64,000 nt of DNA from Paraburkholderia flava (GCF_004359985.1 NZ_SMRO01000001.1:744001-808000), one strand, 5' to 3'. Positions 17,324 to 27,193 are shown, counted from the stretch's first letter. Notes: generated by a model from the letters alone, not told the origin. Made by a program: numbers and translations.

Positions 17324-18499
17324 ATGGCCGACTCCCCCGACGACGACGAACACCGCAAACGCGACGAGCGCCAAGGCGACGACGCGAACCACGACCCGCA
17401 TGACGACGGCAAAAGCAAAGGCAAAGACGAAGACGAAAACAGCGACGATCAGAACAACGGCAAACGCCCCAGCAAACGACCGCTGATCATCCTCGGCATC
17501 GTCGTCGTGGTGCTGCTGATCGGCGCAGGCATCTGGTGGTTCGCGACCCGCAACGAAGTCAGCACCGACGATGCCTACACCGACGGCAACGCGATCACGA
17601 TCGCACCGAAGGTCTCGGGCTACGTCGCGAAGCTCGCAATCGACGATAACGTCTACGTCCACAAAGGCGATCTGCTCGTGCAGATCGATCCGCGCGACTA
17701 TCAGGCGCAGGTCGATCAGGCGCGCGCGCAGCTCGGTCTCGCACAGGCGCAGCTGAGCGCGGCGCAGGTGCAACTCGACATCGCCCGCGTGCAGTATCCC
17801 GCGCAGTTCCGCCAGGCACGTGCGCAGACGCAATCGGCCGAGGCGAACCAGCGTCAGGCGCAGGCCGCGTACGCGCGCCAGCATGCGGTCGATGCGCGCG
17901 CGACGTCGCAACAGAACATCGATACCGCGGATGCGCAGCGTCTCACCACGCAGGCAGCCGTCGATCAGGCCCGTGCGCAGATGCAGACCGCGAGCCTCGT
18001 GCCGCAGCAGATCCGTCAGGCCGAGGCGGCAGTCGAGGAACGTCGCCAGCAGGTCGCACAAGCCAATGCGCAACTCGAGCAGGCGCAGCTGAATCTGTCG
18101 TGGTGCGAAGTACGCGCGCCGTCGGACGGCTGGGTCACGCGCCGCAACGTGCAGTTCGGCAGCTTCCTGCAAGCCGGCGCGACGCTGTTTGCGCTCGTCA
18201 CGCCGCGCGTGTGGATCACCGCGAACTACAAGGAATCGCAGCTCGACAGGATGCGTGCCGGCGATCGCGTGAAGATCGGCGTCGATGCGTACCCGCATCT
18301 CGAACTGCACGGCCACGTCGACAGCATCCAGCTCGGCAGCGGTTCGCGCTTCTCCGCATTTCCCACCGAAAACGCGACCGGCAATTTCGTGAAAATCGTC
18401 CAGCGCGTGCCGGTGAAAATCGTCATCGACGACGGCATGCCGCGCGATCATCCGCTGCCGCTCGGTCTGTCGGTGACGCCCACCGTCTACCTGAAATGA
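17324..18499 (+). CDS. HlyD/EmrA-family membrane fusion protein
   Basis: A 391-residue periplasmic adaptor. The first 50 residues are very acidic/basic and cytoplasmic (rich in D, K, N, H), followed by one membrane anchor (PLIILGIVVVVLLIGAGIWW, about 50-69). The biotinyl-lipoyl-like half-domains (VSTDDAYTDGNAITIAPKV near 80 and the APSDGWVTRRNV return near 265) flank a long alpha-hairpin rich in Gln and Ala. It should link the EmrB-like pump downstream to the NodT outer-membrane channel. The three genes are contiguous (52-base then 1-base gaps) and form a classic tripartite drug exporter. Confidence 0.93.
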   Translation: MADSPDDDEHRKRDERQGDDANHDPHDDGKSKGKDEDENSDDQNNGKRPSKRPLIILGIVVVVLLIGAGIWWFATRNEVSTDDAYTDGNAITIAPKVSGYVAKLAIDDNVYVHKGDLLVQIDPRDYQAQVDQARAQLGLAQAQLSAAQVQLDIARVQYPAQFRQARAQTQSAEANQRQAQAAYARQHAVDARATSQQNIDTADAQRLTTQAAVDQARAQMQTASLVPQQIRQAEAAVEERRQQVAQANAQLEQAQLNLSWCEVRAPSDGWVTRRNVQFGSFLQAGATLFALVTPRVWITANYKESQLDRMRAGDRVKIGVDAYPHLELHGHVDSIQLGSGSRFSAFPTENATGNFVKIVQRVPVKIVIDDGMPRDHPLPLGLSVTPTVYLK

Positions 18500-18551
18500 C
18501 GCGCGGCCGGACCCCACCCGTCCGGCCCGCGCACACCGCAACGGAACGCCG

Positions 18552-20162
18552 ATGAGTTCGCAGGACAACAGCGGAACCGACAAGGCAGGCAAGTCCGGCA
18601 ACGGCACGTGGCGCCCGTCGGCCAACCCGTGGATGATCGCGATCGCGGTCACGCTCGCCGCATTCATGGAAGTGCTCGACACGACGATCGTCAACGTCGC
18701 GCTGCCGCACATCGCGGGCACGATGTCGGCGAGCTACGACGAGGCCACATGGACGCTCACGTCGTACCTCGTCGCGAACGGCATCGTGCTGCCGATCTCC
18801 GCGTTCTTCAGCAAGGCGCTCGGCCGCAAGCGCTATTTCCTGCTGTGCATCATCGCGTTCACCGTGTGCTCGTTCCTGTGCGGCATCGCGACGAATCTCG
18901 GGCAACTGATCGTATTCCGCGTACTGCAGGGCTTTTTCGGCGGCGGCCTGCAACCGAACCAGCAGTCGATCATTCTCGATACGTTCCCGCCCGAACAGCG
19001 CGGCCGCGCGTTCTCGATCTCGGCGATCGCGATCGTCGTCGCACCGGTGCTCGGACCGACGCTCGGCGGCTGGATCACCGACAACTTCACGTGGCGCTGG
19101 GTGTTCCTGCTGAACGTGCCGGTCGGCATCCTGACGACGCTCGCAGTGATGCAGCTTGTCGAAGATCCGCCATGGGAAAAACGCGCACGCAAGGGCAAGC
19201 TGTCGATCGACTACATCGGCATCGGGCTGATCGCGATCGGGCTCGGCTGCCTGCAGGTGATGCTCGATCGCGGCGAAGACGACGACTGGTTCTCGTCGAC
19301 ACTCATCTGCACGTTCGCAGCGCTCGCGGTGACGGGCATCGTCGGTGCGACGTTGTGGCTGCTGTACACGAAAAAGCCGGTGGTCGATCTGCGCTGTCTG
19401 AAAGATCGCAATTTCGCGCTCGGCTGCGCGTCGATGGCTGCCTTCGCGGTGATTCTCTACGGCAGCGCGGTGCTCGTGCCGCAGCTCGCGCAGCAACAGC
19501 TCGGCTATACCGCGACGCTCGCGGGCCTGGTGCTGTCGCCGGGCGCGGTGCTGATCGTGATGGAGATTCCGATCATCAGCAAGGTGATGCCGTACGTGCA
19601 GACCCGTTATCTGGTCACGTGCGGTTTTGTGCTGCTGACGTTGGCGCTCGCCTATGCGCATACGCTGGTGCCCGACGTCGACTACACGACGCTCGTCAAA
19701 ATGCGCAGCGCGCAGTCGATTGCGATCGGCTTCCTGTTCGTGCCGATCACCACGCTCGCGTACCTCACGGTGCCACAGCGCCTGAACAACGATGCGTCGG
19801 CGCTGTTCACGATGTTCCGCAATGTCGCGGGATCGATCGGCATTTCGCTGTCCACCGCATTGATACGCGAGCGCACGCAGGCGCGGATGGCGCATCTGTC
19901 GGATCACATGTCGACGTTCTCGCAGAACTACAACGACACGTTGCAACGCACGGCTCACACCATCACGGACTTCACCGGGCAGGCGCCGGCCGCCGCATTG
20001 CAGACTGCAACGGGCCGTCTGTACGAGACGTTCGTTTCGCAGGCGACGGTGCTCGCGTACATCGACGTGTTCGCGATTCTCGCGGTGTTCTGCCTGCTCT
20101 GCCTGCCGATGACGTTTTTCTTCTCGAATGCGAAAGCCGCCGGCGGCGCAGGAGGACACTGA
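18552..20162 (+). CDS. DHA2 family MFS multidrug transporter (EmrB-like)
   Basis: A 536-residue inner-membrane proton antiporter with 14 predicted helices. Helix 1 carries VTLAAFMEVLDTTIVNVALP, the DHA2 motif with the LDTTIVNVALP sequence, and the loop after helix 2 has the MFS motif A variant SKALGRKRYF; motif C-like GPTLGGWIT follows near residue 170. It works with the upstream EmrA-like adaptor and the NodT-type channel that starts one base after its stop. Substrates may be hydrophobic drugs or plant phenolics; none can be assigned. Confidence 0.94.
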   Translation: MSSQDNSGTDKAGKSGNGTWRPSANPWMIAIAVTLAAFMEVLDTTIVNVALPHIAGTMSASYDEATWTLTSYLVANGIVLPISAFFSKALGRKRYFLLCIIAFTVCSFLCGIATNLGQLIVFRVLQGFFGGGLQPNQQSIILDTFPPEQRGRAFSISAIAIVVAPVLGPTLGGWITDNFTWRWVFLLNVPVGILTTLAVMQLVEDPPWEKRARKGKLSIDYIGIGLIAIGLGCLQVMLDRGEDDDWFSSTLICTFAALAVTGIVGATLWLLYTKKPVVDLRCLKDRNFALGCASMAAFAVILYGSAVLVPQLAQQQLGYTATLAGLVLSPGAVLIVMEIPIISKVMPYVQTRYLVTCGFVLLTLALAYAHTLVPDVDYTTLVKMRSAQSIAIGFLFVPITTLAYLTVPQRLNNDASALFTMFRNVAGSIGISLSTALIRERTQARMAHLSDHMSTFSQNYNDTLQRTAHTITDFTGQAPAAALQTATGRLYETFVSQATVLAYIDVFAILAVFCLLCLPMTFFFSNAKAAGGAGGH

Positions 20163-20163
20163 C

Positions 20164-21816
20164 ATGCGTTTTTCGTTTTCTTCCTTACGCGTTGCTCCGC
20201 TCTTACTGAGTGCGGCCGTCACCGCGTGCACAGTCGGACCCGACTTCAAGCCGCCGCACACTCAAACGCCGGCAACGTGGCACGACACGTCGCGCACCGC
20301 CGATGCAGCCAATGCAGCTAGCGCGCCATCGTCGCGCGTCGTGTCGAATCCGACCGTCGATTCCGATCCCGATCCGCGCTGGTGGCGCAGCTTCGGCGAC
20401 CCGACGCTCGACTCGCTGATCGAACGCGCCGCGCAGGGCAACCCCGATCTGCAGGAAGCGGTATTGCGGATCGTCGAGGCGCGGACGCAGGTGCAATCAG
20501 CGGCCGCGCAAGGCTTGCCGAATGTCCGCGCAACCGCCAGCTATCAACGCGAACAGCTCGGCATCAAGGGCTTCCTCGAATCGAACGATGTGTACGGCAA
20601 GGTGAATGGACTCGGCGCACCGAATTCGCCGGTCAACCAGATCGCCCCAGGCAGCGGTGCCGCCGTGCAACACGGCGCGAACAACCTGCTCGATCAGCTG
20701 ACGTCGCCGGTCAACCTGTGGCAGGCGGGCTTCGATGCGTCGTGGGAACTCGACCTGTTCGGCCGCGTGCGACGCTCGGTCGAATCCGCGCAGGCGCAAA
20801 CCGAAGCCGCCGAGGAAAGCCGCAACGACGCGTTGCTGTCGCTCGAAGCCGAGGTCGCGCAAACCTACGTGCAACTGCGCGGCGCGCAGACGCTGCGCAG
20901 CATTACGCAAAGCCTCGTCGATCAGCAGAACGAGATCGTCGGCCTCACGCAGAGCCAGGCGAAGGTCGGACTCGCGAGCCAGCTCGACGTGAAGAACGCG
21001 ACCGCGCAACTCGCGCAGACGCAGGCGCAGTTGCCGCAATACGACCAGCAGATCGCGCAGTCGCTGAACGCGCTCGCGTATCTGGTCGGCTCGCCGCCGG
21101 GCGCGCTCGACGCGGAACTGTCCGCACCCGGCGCGGTGCCGCCGGTGCCGCCGACGGTCCCGATCGGTCTGCCGTCGACGCTCGCGCGGCGACGTCCCGA
21201 CATCCGCCGCGCGGAAGCGAACCTGCACGCGGCGACGGCCAACGTCGGCGTCGCGGTCGCGCAGTTCTATCCGGACCTGTCGCTGTCGGGCAACGTCGGC
21301 ACGCGCGCGACGAATGCAAGCGATCTGTCGCGCTGGTCGCATCTGTTCTATTCGTTCGGGCCGTCGGTGTCGCTGCCGATCTTCCAGGGCGGTGCACTGG
21401 TGTCGAACCTGAAGCTGTCGAAAGCGCAGCAGGCCGAAGCCGCACTCGACTATCGCAAGACCGTGCTCACGGCGCTGCGCGACGTCGACAACGCGCTGGT
21501 CGTGTACCGGACGGACCAGACGCGCCGCGCGTCGCTCGACGACAGCGTCGCCGCCCAGCAGGCCGCATTCGAGCTGGCCCGCGACAGTTATCGCAAAGGC
21601 ATCGTCACGTTCATCAACGTGCTCGACGCGGAACGTCAACTCGCGCAGGCACGCCAGCAGGCCGCGCAAGGCACAGTCCAGGTGACGACCGATCTCGTCG
21701 CGCTGTACAAGGCGCTGGGCGGCGGCTGGCAGCGCGATACGGGCGCGGCAGCGGATAACGGCGGCGCGACGGTTTCAGGAACCTCATCGGGCACAACAAC
21801 CGCACACCAGGACTAG
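20164..21816 (+). CDS. NodT family outer-membrane efflux lipoprotein
   Basis: A 550-residue TolC-like outer-membrane factor. The start MRFSFSSLRVAPLLLSAAVT leads to a lipobox ending AVTAC at about residue 20, followed by TVGPDFKPP, the usual N-terminus of mature NodT/OprM lipoproteins. Two OEP repeats follow, with the hallmark LARRRPDIRRAEANL near residue 340 and WELDLFGR near 195. It forms the outer-membrane exit duct for the two preceding pump genes. The C-terminal 35 residues are a Gly/Thr/Ser-rich tail. Confidence 0.94.
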   Translation: MRFSFSSLRVAPLLLSAAVTACTVGPDFKPPHTQTPATWHDTSRTADAANAASAPSSRVVSNPTVDSDPDPRWWRSFGDPTLDSLIERAAQGNPDLQEAVLRIVEARTQVQSAAAQGLPNVRATASYQREQLGIKGFLESNDVYGKVNGLGAPNSPVNQIAPGSGAAVQHGANNLLDQLTSPVNLWQAGFDASWELDLFGRVRRSVESAQAQTEAAEESRNDALLSLEAEVAQTYVQLRGAQTLRSITQSLVDQQNEIVGLTQSQAKVGLASQLDVKNATAQLAQTQAQLPQYDQQIAQSLNALAYLVGSPPGALDAELSAPGAVPPVPPTVPIGLPSTLARRRPDIRRAEANLHAATANVGVAVAQFYPDLSLSGNVGTRATNASDLSRWSHLFYSFGPSVSLPIFQGGALVSNLKLSKAQQAEAALDYRKTVLTALRDVDNALVVYRTDQTRRASLDDSVAAQQAAFELARDSYRKGIVTFINVLDAERQLAQARQQAAQGTVQVTTDLVALYKALGGGWQRDTGAAADNGGATVSGTSSGTTTAHQD

Positions 21817-21933
21817 CGCTCACGCCGGTCAACACAGAATCCCGCGTATCGAACAACCGGAACGCGCGCGCAGCATGGCGCCGCGCACCCGACGTTGCTA
21901 TGCTTGTGCGCAATCCCCCACGGAGAAGCCGCC

Positions 21934-23508
21934 TTGCCCATCGACGACGCCCTCGCTCCGCCGCAAGCTCCACGTGCCACCCCGCAGGGCGGCGCCACGG
22001 CCGGTCCGTGCGATGCGCTCGTGATCCGCGCGCAGCCGTCCGATTCAGGCAAACCCTGTGTGCATCAACGTCTCGCGTTGATCGCGACGATTCTCGGGTC
22101 GAGCATGGCGTTTATCGACGGGTCGGTTGTTAACGTCGCGCTGTCGTCGATCCAGACCGAACTCGGGTCGAGCGTCGCGGCGATGCAATGGGTCGTCGAT
22201 GCATACCTGCTGCTGCTCGGCTCGCTCGTGCTGGTCGGCGGCGCGGCCGGCGACCGCTTCGGCCGGCGCACGGTGTTTATCGCGGGCGTCGCGCTGTTCA
22301 CGCTCGCGTCGATTGCGTGCGGCTTCGCGCCCGGCTCCGGCACGCTGATCGCCGCGCGCGCGGTCCAGGGCATCGGCGCGGCGCTGCTCGTGCCAGGCAG
22401 CCTTGCGATCATCGGCGCGGTCTTCGACGAACGCGACCGGGGTCGCGCGATCGGCACATGGGCCGGCTTTGGCGCGATCACCGGCGCGCTCGGTCCGGTG
22501 GCGGGCGGCTGGCTCGTCGACGTGTGGTCGTGGCGCGCGATCTTCTTCCTGAACGTCCCGCTCGCATGCGCGACGATCGCGCTCGCGGCGATCGCCGTGC
22601 CCGACAGCCGCAACGCCGAGGCACAGAAATCGCTCGACTGGCCCGGTGCACTGACGGCCGCCACCGGTCTCGGCGCGCTCACGTACGGACTCACGACTGC
22701 GTCCGCCCATGGCTTCGCGGCGCCGGTCGTGTTCGTGCCGATAGTGTGCGGCATCGCGCTGTTGACCGCGTTCATCGCGCTAGAGCGCAAGCGCGCGGAC
22801 CCGATGATGCCGCTCGACGTATTCCGTTCGCTCGATTTCACCGGCGCGAATCTCGTCACGCTGCTGCTGTATTTCGCGCTCGGCGGCCTGTTTTTCTTTT
22901 TGCCGTTCGCGCTGATCCGCGCGCACGGCTACAGCGCGACGCAGGCGGGCGCGGCGCTGCTGCCGGTGCCGCTCGCGATCGGTCTGCTGTCGCGTGTCAC
23001 CGGTGGGCTCACCGCGCGCTTCGGGATGCGCGCGCTGCTGGTCGCGGGGCCAGCGGTCGCCGGGATCGGGTTCGCGATGTTCGCGCTGCCGGGTGCGCAC
23101 GGTCGCTACTGGAGCCACTACTTTCCCGCGTTGACCACGCTCGGCCTCGGCATGACGATCACGATCGCGCCGCTGACGACCGTGGTGATGACCGCCGTGT
23201 CGCGCGAACGAACCGGCATTGCGTCGGGCATCAACAATGCAGTCGCGCGCGTGGCGAGTTTGCTCGCGATCGCGGTGCTTGGCATCGTGTTCGTCGCCGC
23301 GCACGATGCTGCACTATCGACACATGGCGATGGGCACGCTTCGGCTTCGCTCGATGCCGCGCCTTCCTCGGCAACGGCAATCGCGCCCGACGCCTTGCAG
23401 GCCATGGCCATCGATCATGCATTCGCAGCCGTCGCGCTCGTCTGTGCGGCGTGCGCGTTTGTCGGTGCGATCGGCGCGGCGCTGACGATCGGACGCAAAC
23501 CGCGTTGA
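21934..23508 (+). CDS. DHA2 family MFS transporter (QacA/SmvA-like)
   Basis: A second 14-helix drug/proton antiporter of about 524 residues. Helix 1 contains ATILGSSMAFIDGSVVNVAL, with the DGSVVNVAL form of the DHA2 signature, and loop 2-3 has GDRFGRRTVF (motif A). I place the start at a TTG (21934) because GGAGAAG lies just upstream, whereas the in-frame ATG at 21895 has no ribosome site. It lies 117 bases after the NodT gene on the same strand but seems independently expressed. No adaptor or channel of its own is present. Confidence 0.88.
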   Translation: MPIDDALAPPQAPRATPQGGATAGPCDALVIRAQPSDSGKPCVHQRLALIATILGSSMAFIDGSVVNVALSSIQTELGSSVAAMQWVVDAYLLLLGSLVLVGGAAGDRFGRRTVFIAGVALFTLASIACGFAPGSGTLIAARAVQGIGAALLVPGSLAIIGAVFDERDRGRAIGTWAGFGAITGALGPVAGGWLVDVWSWRAIFFLNVPLACATIALAAIAVPDSRNAEAQKSLDWPGALTAATGLGALTYGLTTASAHGFAAPVVFVPIVCGIALLTAFIALERKRADPMMPLDVFRSLDFTGANLVTLLLYFALGGLFFFLPFALIRAHGYSATQAGAALLPVPLAIGLLSRVTGGLTARFGMRALLVAGPAVAGIGFAMFALPGAHGRYWSHYFPALTTLGLGMTITIAPLTTVVMTAVSRERTGIASGINNAVARVASLLAIAVLGIVFVAAHDAALSTHGDGHASASLDAAPSSATAIAPDALQAMAIDHAFAAVALVCAACAFVGAIGAALTIGRKPR

Positions 23509-23603
23509 CGCGGCGTGATCGAGTGAAACGTTCCGGACGTGCAGTCGAAGCAGGAACTTGTACCGCCTGCATGTTGTCGGTTCCTTGTTGCCCGTGTGCT
23601 TCG

Positions 23604-23619
23604 CGGCATGCAAATTGCA
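23604..23619 (+). promoter_or_regulatory. Candidate sigma-54 promoter for MscS-like channel
   Basis: CGGCATGCAAATTGCA has the invariant GG-N10-GC and matches GGCA, G and TTGCA of the -24/-12 consensus. It lies 54 bases upstream of the ATG at 23673, a suitable promoter distance. Confidence 0.45.
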
Positions 23620-23672
23620 CCACTTACGACTGCTTCCCCTGTCGTCCTCCCGATTCCAATTCCGACCGATTC

Positions 23673-26069
23673 ATGCAAAAGCTCCTGACCGCCCTGCTGT
23701 TGATGTTGTCCGCCATCGCGATGCCGGGTTTCGTCGCGCATGCGGACGCCGCGACCGCGCCGCCGGTCGCGCTGACACCCGACCAGGCGCGCGAAGCGCT
23801 CGACGTGCTGAACAATCCCACGCGACGCGGACAGGTCGAAGACACGCTGCGCGCGATCGCCGCGGCAGGCGCGCTCAGCACGCCCGCGTCCGCCACGACG
23901 CCGGTGTCGGCACCGGCCGCCGCCAGCGCTGCGAGCGGCGCATCGGCAGTCACCGCGTTCAAGACCAACGGGCTCGCGTCGCAACTGGTGCGCTACGGTG
24001 CGCACTGGGCGTTGCATGCGGTCAACGTGTTGCGCACGTCGCTCGAATCGCTGCTCGATCTGTCGTCGCTGCGCGCATGGTGGAACGATCAGATCACGAA
24101 TCCGCAGCATCGCTCGATGCTGCTGCACGTGATCGGCATGCTGCTCGCGGCGCTGCTGCCTGCGCTGATTTTCGAATGGGCCACGCGGCGTCTGCTGCTG
24201 CGCGCGAGCACCGCGCTCGCCGCGCGTGAGCGCGATGCATCGGATGTGACGCCGGCTCAAACGGCTTCGCCGCCTGCGCCCGACGCAGCCAAAAACAGTG
24301 CATCGAAGGAAACGCAAGGCATCCAGCGCGCCGCGCATCACTGGTCGCTGTTGCGGCGTCTGCCGCACGCGCTGTTGAGGCTCATCGTGAAGGCGCTGCC
24401 GCTCGTTGTGTTCATCACGGTCGCGAGTGCCGCGATGTCGCTGCTCACGCAGGACGGCACGCCCGAAGACGACGCGCTCGGCGCGCTGGTCGACATCTAC
24501 GTGCTCTGCCGCGTGATCGCGATCGCGGCCGGCTTCTTCACGCAGCCCGATGCGCCGGGCCTGCGTCTGCTGCGACTCGGCGATACGTGGTCCGCGTGGC
24601 TGCAACGCTGGGTCGTGCGCGGCGTGACCGTGATCGGCTTGGGCGCGGCCATCGTCGAGACCGCTGCGGCGCTCGGCCTGAGCCCAGGCGCGCATCTCGC
24701 GCTGACGAAAATCGTCGCGCTGATCGGTCACGTGCTGGTCTGCGTGATGATCCTGCAATGCCGGCAACCGGTCGCCGAATGGATCCGCGCGCACACCACA
24801 CGCAACCGCTCGACCACGATCGTCGGCAACGGTTTCGCCGATGCATGGGCCGCAATCGCCGTGTTCCTCGTGATGGCGCTGTGGTTCGTCTGGGCACTCG
24901 ACGTCGAAAACGGTTATCACACGCTGCTGCATGTCGGCGGGATTACGATTGCGATCCTGGTCGGCGCGCGGGTCGGTTCGATCGTCGTGTTCGGCGCGCT
25001 CGCGCGGCTCTTTCACGTCGACGAAACGACGCAGACGTCACTCCTCCACCGGCACGCGTACCGCTACTACCCGCTGTTGCGCCGGACCATTTCCGTAATC
25101 GTCGCGATCGTCACCGTGTTTCTGCTGCTGCTCGTGTGGGGCGTCGATCTGCGGCAGTTCTTCCAGAGCGGCTCGATCGGTCACCGGCTCGCATCCGCGA
25201 TCGTGACGATCGCTGTTGCCGCCGCGATTGCGCTGTTCGTGTGGGAAGCGGTGAACGTCGCGATCGAACGACGGCTCGACAACTGGACCGCGCACGGCGA
25301 CTTCATCCGCGCCGCGCGCCTGCGCACGCTGCTGCCGATGCTGCGTTCCGCGCTGTTCGTCGTGATCGCGCTCGTCGTCGTGATGACGGGGTTGAGCGAA
25401 CTCGGCGTGAACACCGCGCCGCTGCTCGCGAGCGCGAGCATCTTCGGCGTCGCGCTCGGCTTCGGTTCGCAGAAGCTCGTGCAGGATTTCATCACCGGCA
25501 TTTTTCTGCTGATGGAAAACGCGATGCAGGTCGGCGACTGGGTGACGCTCGCGGGCGTGTCGGGCACCGTCGAGTATCTGTCGATCCGCACCGTGCGGTT
25601 GCGCGGCGGCGACGGCTCGCTGTACACCGTGCCGTTCAGCTCGGTATCGACCGTGAACAACACGAACCGTGGGCTCGGCAACGCGTCGGTGAAGGTCAGC
25701 ATCGCGTACGGCCAGGACATCGATCTCGCGATCGCGACGCTGAAGGAAATCGGCGCCGCGCTGCGTACCGACGATGCGTTCAAGAGCGGCATCCTGTCCG
25801 ACTTCAGCTACTGGGGCATCGATCAGGTCGACGGTTCGGCGCTCGCGCTGTCGGGGCAGATTCAATGCCGCGATACCGCGCGCTGGGGCGTGCAGCGCGA
25901 ATTCAATCGACGGATTGCCGAGCAGTTCAAGGCGCGGGGAATCAGCATTGCGAATCCGCAGCGGAGTGTGTGGGTGCGGGATGATGCGGCTCGCGATGGT
26001 ACGGGCGATGATGCTTCTTCGGGCAAGGGCGAACACAGTGATAAACAGGGCGACAGGCGCGATGCATGA
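23673..26069 (+). CDS. Large MscS-family mechanosensitive channel (YbiO-like)
   Basis: A 798-residue inner-membrane protein. A signal peptide (about 1-25, ending AHA-D) is followed by a periplasmic helical segment, about ten membrane helices, and a C-terminal MscS core. The pore-lining helix shows ASASIFGVALGFGSQKLVQD (about residue 590), and the beta-domain MENAMQVGDWVTLAGVSGTV follows. The length matches the YbiO/YjeP-type extended channels that protect against hypo-osmotic shock. The C-terminal 30 residues are charged and poorly conserved. The start is the ATG at 23673; a much longer upstream open frame overlaps the transporter gene and is not coding. A sigma-54-type promoter candidate precedes it. 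Confidence 0.92.
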   Translation: MQKLLTALLLMLSAIAMPGFVAHADAATAPPVALTPDQAREALDVLNNPTRRGQVEDTLRAIAAAGALSTPASATTPVSAPAAASAASGASAVTAFKTNGLASQLVRYGAHWALHAVNVLRTSLESLLDLSSLRAWWNDQITNPQHRSMLLHVIGMLLAALLPALIFEWATRRLLLRASTALAARERDASDVTPAQTASPPAPDAAKNSASKETQGIQRAAHHWSLLRRLPHALLRLIVKALPLVVFITVASAAMSLLTQDGTPEDDALGALVDIYVLCRVIAIAAGFFTQPDAPGLRLLRLGDTWSAWLQRWVVRGVTVIGLGAAIVETAAALGLSPGAHLALTKIVALIGHVLVCVMILQCRQPVAEWIRAHTTRNRSTTIVGNGFADAWAAIAVFLVMALWFVWALDVENGYHTLLHVGGITIAILVGARVGSIVVFGALARLFHVDETTQTSLLHRHAYRYYPLLRRTISVIVAIVTVFLLLLVWGVDLRQFFQSGSIGHRLASAIVTIAVAAAIALFVWEAVNVAIERRLDNWTAHGDFIRAARLRTLLPMLRSALFVVIALVVVMTGLSELGVNTAPLLASASIFGVALGFGSQKLVQDFITGIFLLMENAMQVGDWVTLAGVSGTVEYLSIRTVRLRGGDGSLYTVPFSSVSTVNNTNRGLGNASVKVSIAYGQDIDLAIATLKEIGAALRTDDAFKSGILSDFSYWGIDQVDGSALALSGQIQCRDTARWGVQREFNRRIAEQFKARGISIANPQRSVWVRDDAARDGTGDDASSGKGEHSDKQGDRRDA

Positions 26070-26101
26070 CGCGACGTTCGTGGTCAATAGTTAGCCTTCG
26101 G

Positions 26102-26590
26102 TCACTCCGTGTGCGTGTCGTCGAGCAGCGTCACACCGATCCTTCGCGCGAGCGCCGCGCCGCCTTCGCGCATCACCGCATCGTGATTCCACTGGAAGAA
26201 GGGCCGCGCCAGCGGTGCGAGCAGGTTCATCCATGTTCGCGTCGTGCGTACCTGCCAGTCGTAGCGCACGACCGTCGTGCCCCCTTCAGCGGAAAAACGC
26301 CAGCATCCGCGGCCCGCGACGTCGCCGGTCGCATCGCCTGCGAGTAGTTGTAGCGGCTCGACGTCGGTGACGTGCACGTCGAAGATCAGCCGGTATGGAA
26401 GTGCGCCCTTCCAGGTATAGCGCTGGACCGCGCCGACCCCGTCGCCATTGCCCGGCACAAGGTTCTCCACCTGCTCGACGTTCTTCCACCACTGCGGCCA
26501 TTGCGCGGAATCGTGGATCGCGTCCCATACTGTGGGCATCGGCGCATCGAATCGCCAGATGGTCGAAAAGCAGTATTCGATGGCCCGCAC
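26102..26590 (-). CDS. SRPBCC family (polyketide cyclase/START-like) protein
   Basis: A 162-residue soluble protein of the helix-grip fold. It has the N-terminal beta-strand/helix pattern YCFSTIWRFDAPMPTVWDAI followed by W-rich WPQWWKNVEQVE, typical of SRPBCC proteins that bind lipids or hydrophobic ligands. No catalytic residues can be named and no partner gene is adjacent. It is convergent with the MscS gene, with only 32 bases between their ends and no clear terminator. Confidence 0.8.
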   Translation of the reverse strand: MRAIEYCFSTIWRFDAPMPTVWDAIHDSAQWPQWWKNVEQVENLVPGNGDGVGAVQRYTWKGALPYRLIFDVHVTDVEPLQLLAGDATGDVAGRGCWRFSAEGGTTVVRYDWQVRTTRTWMNLLAPLARPFFQWNHDAVMREGGAALARRIGVTLLDDTHTE

Positions 26591-26785
26591 GGAGGCTCCT
26601 GGTTTGAATGGAGGGCTTCAAAACACGATTCGATCGGATGTTTTACACTGCTAAGTGTATCGAGCGGTCATGTCGCGGTAGGCACGCGCTGCCACGGTCT
26701 CGCAAAATGCATCGATTTCACCACCCGTGGTCACGCTGCCGACGATGATCAGCATCGATACTCCATTCCTATCAAGGAGAGAGGC

Positions 26786-27088
26786 ATGATGAACAAGGCA
26801 ATCTATACATCCCTCGCGGCTGCCGCCGCACTCGCGCTGTCGGCCGGCGCTTACGCACAGAACAACACGCTGGCGACTCCAAGCGTCGTTTCGCCGGCTG
26901 CCGCGCAAACAGCACCCGCACCCTCAACGAGCGGCTACGGCACGCCCGGCACCGCGAACTCGGACAGCGGCATGAGCGCCGGATCGTCGAACATGCGCAT
27001 GCAAAACAACGCGACGCCTGCCACCCCGGCTTTCGGGGTCAACAATACGCTGGCAAGGCCGAGCACCGCTTCGCCGGCAGCAAACTAG
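26786..27088 (+). CDS. Small secreted protein with terminal repeated motif
   Basis: A 100-residue protein with a clear signal peptide (AIYTSLAAAAALALSAGAYA, cleavage before QNN at about residue 25) and a strong AAGGAGAGAGG ribosome site. The mature part is only about 75 residues and rich in Ala, Ser, Pro, Thr and Asn. The sequence NNTLATPSVVSPAA just after the signal peptide recurs at the C-terminus as NNTLARPSTASPAA, so the mature protein is bracketed by two copies. No family recognised. A strong hairpin terminator follows. Confidence 0.78.
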   Translation: MMNKAIYTSLAAAAALALSAGAYAQNNTLATPSVVSPAAAQTAPAPSTSGYGTPGTANSDSGMSAGSSNMRMQNNATPATPAFGVNNTLARPSTASPAAN

Positions 27089-27162
27089 CAGCAAGTCGAG
27101 TCGACGCCGAGGCGCGAGCGCGACGCGAACAGGCGCTCGTCATCTACGGCGCGTCACAAGAG

Positions 27163-27193
27163 AAGCCGCTGTCCTCACCGACAGCGGCTTTTT
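27163..27193 (+). terminator. Rho-independent terminator after small secreted protein
   Basis: Inverted repeat AAGCCGCTGTC / GACAGCGGCTT (11 base pairs, 6-base loop) followed by TTT. It ends the 26.8-27.1 kb transcript, and lies 75 bases downstream of the stop. Confidence 0.85.

Noticed and set aside
22188..23672. Long upstream extension of the MscS frame
   Set aside because: It overlaps the MFS transporter gene in another frame; the MscS protein has its own signal peptide and start at 23673.
26690..26710. TAGGCACGCGCTGCC upstream of the small secreted protein as a sigma-54 site
   Set aside because: The -24 half is good, but no GC with TTGC occurs at the required 10-base spacing.
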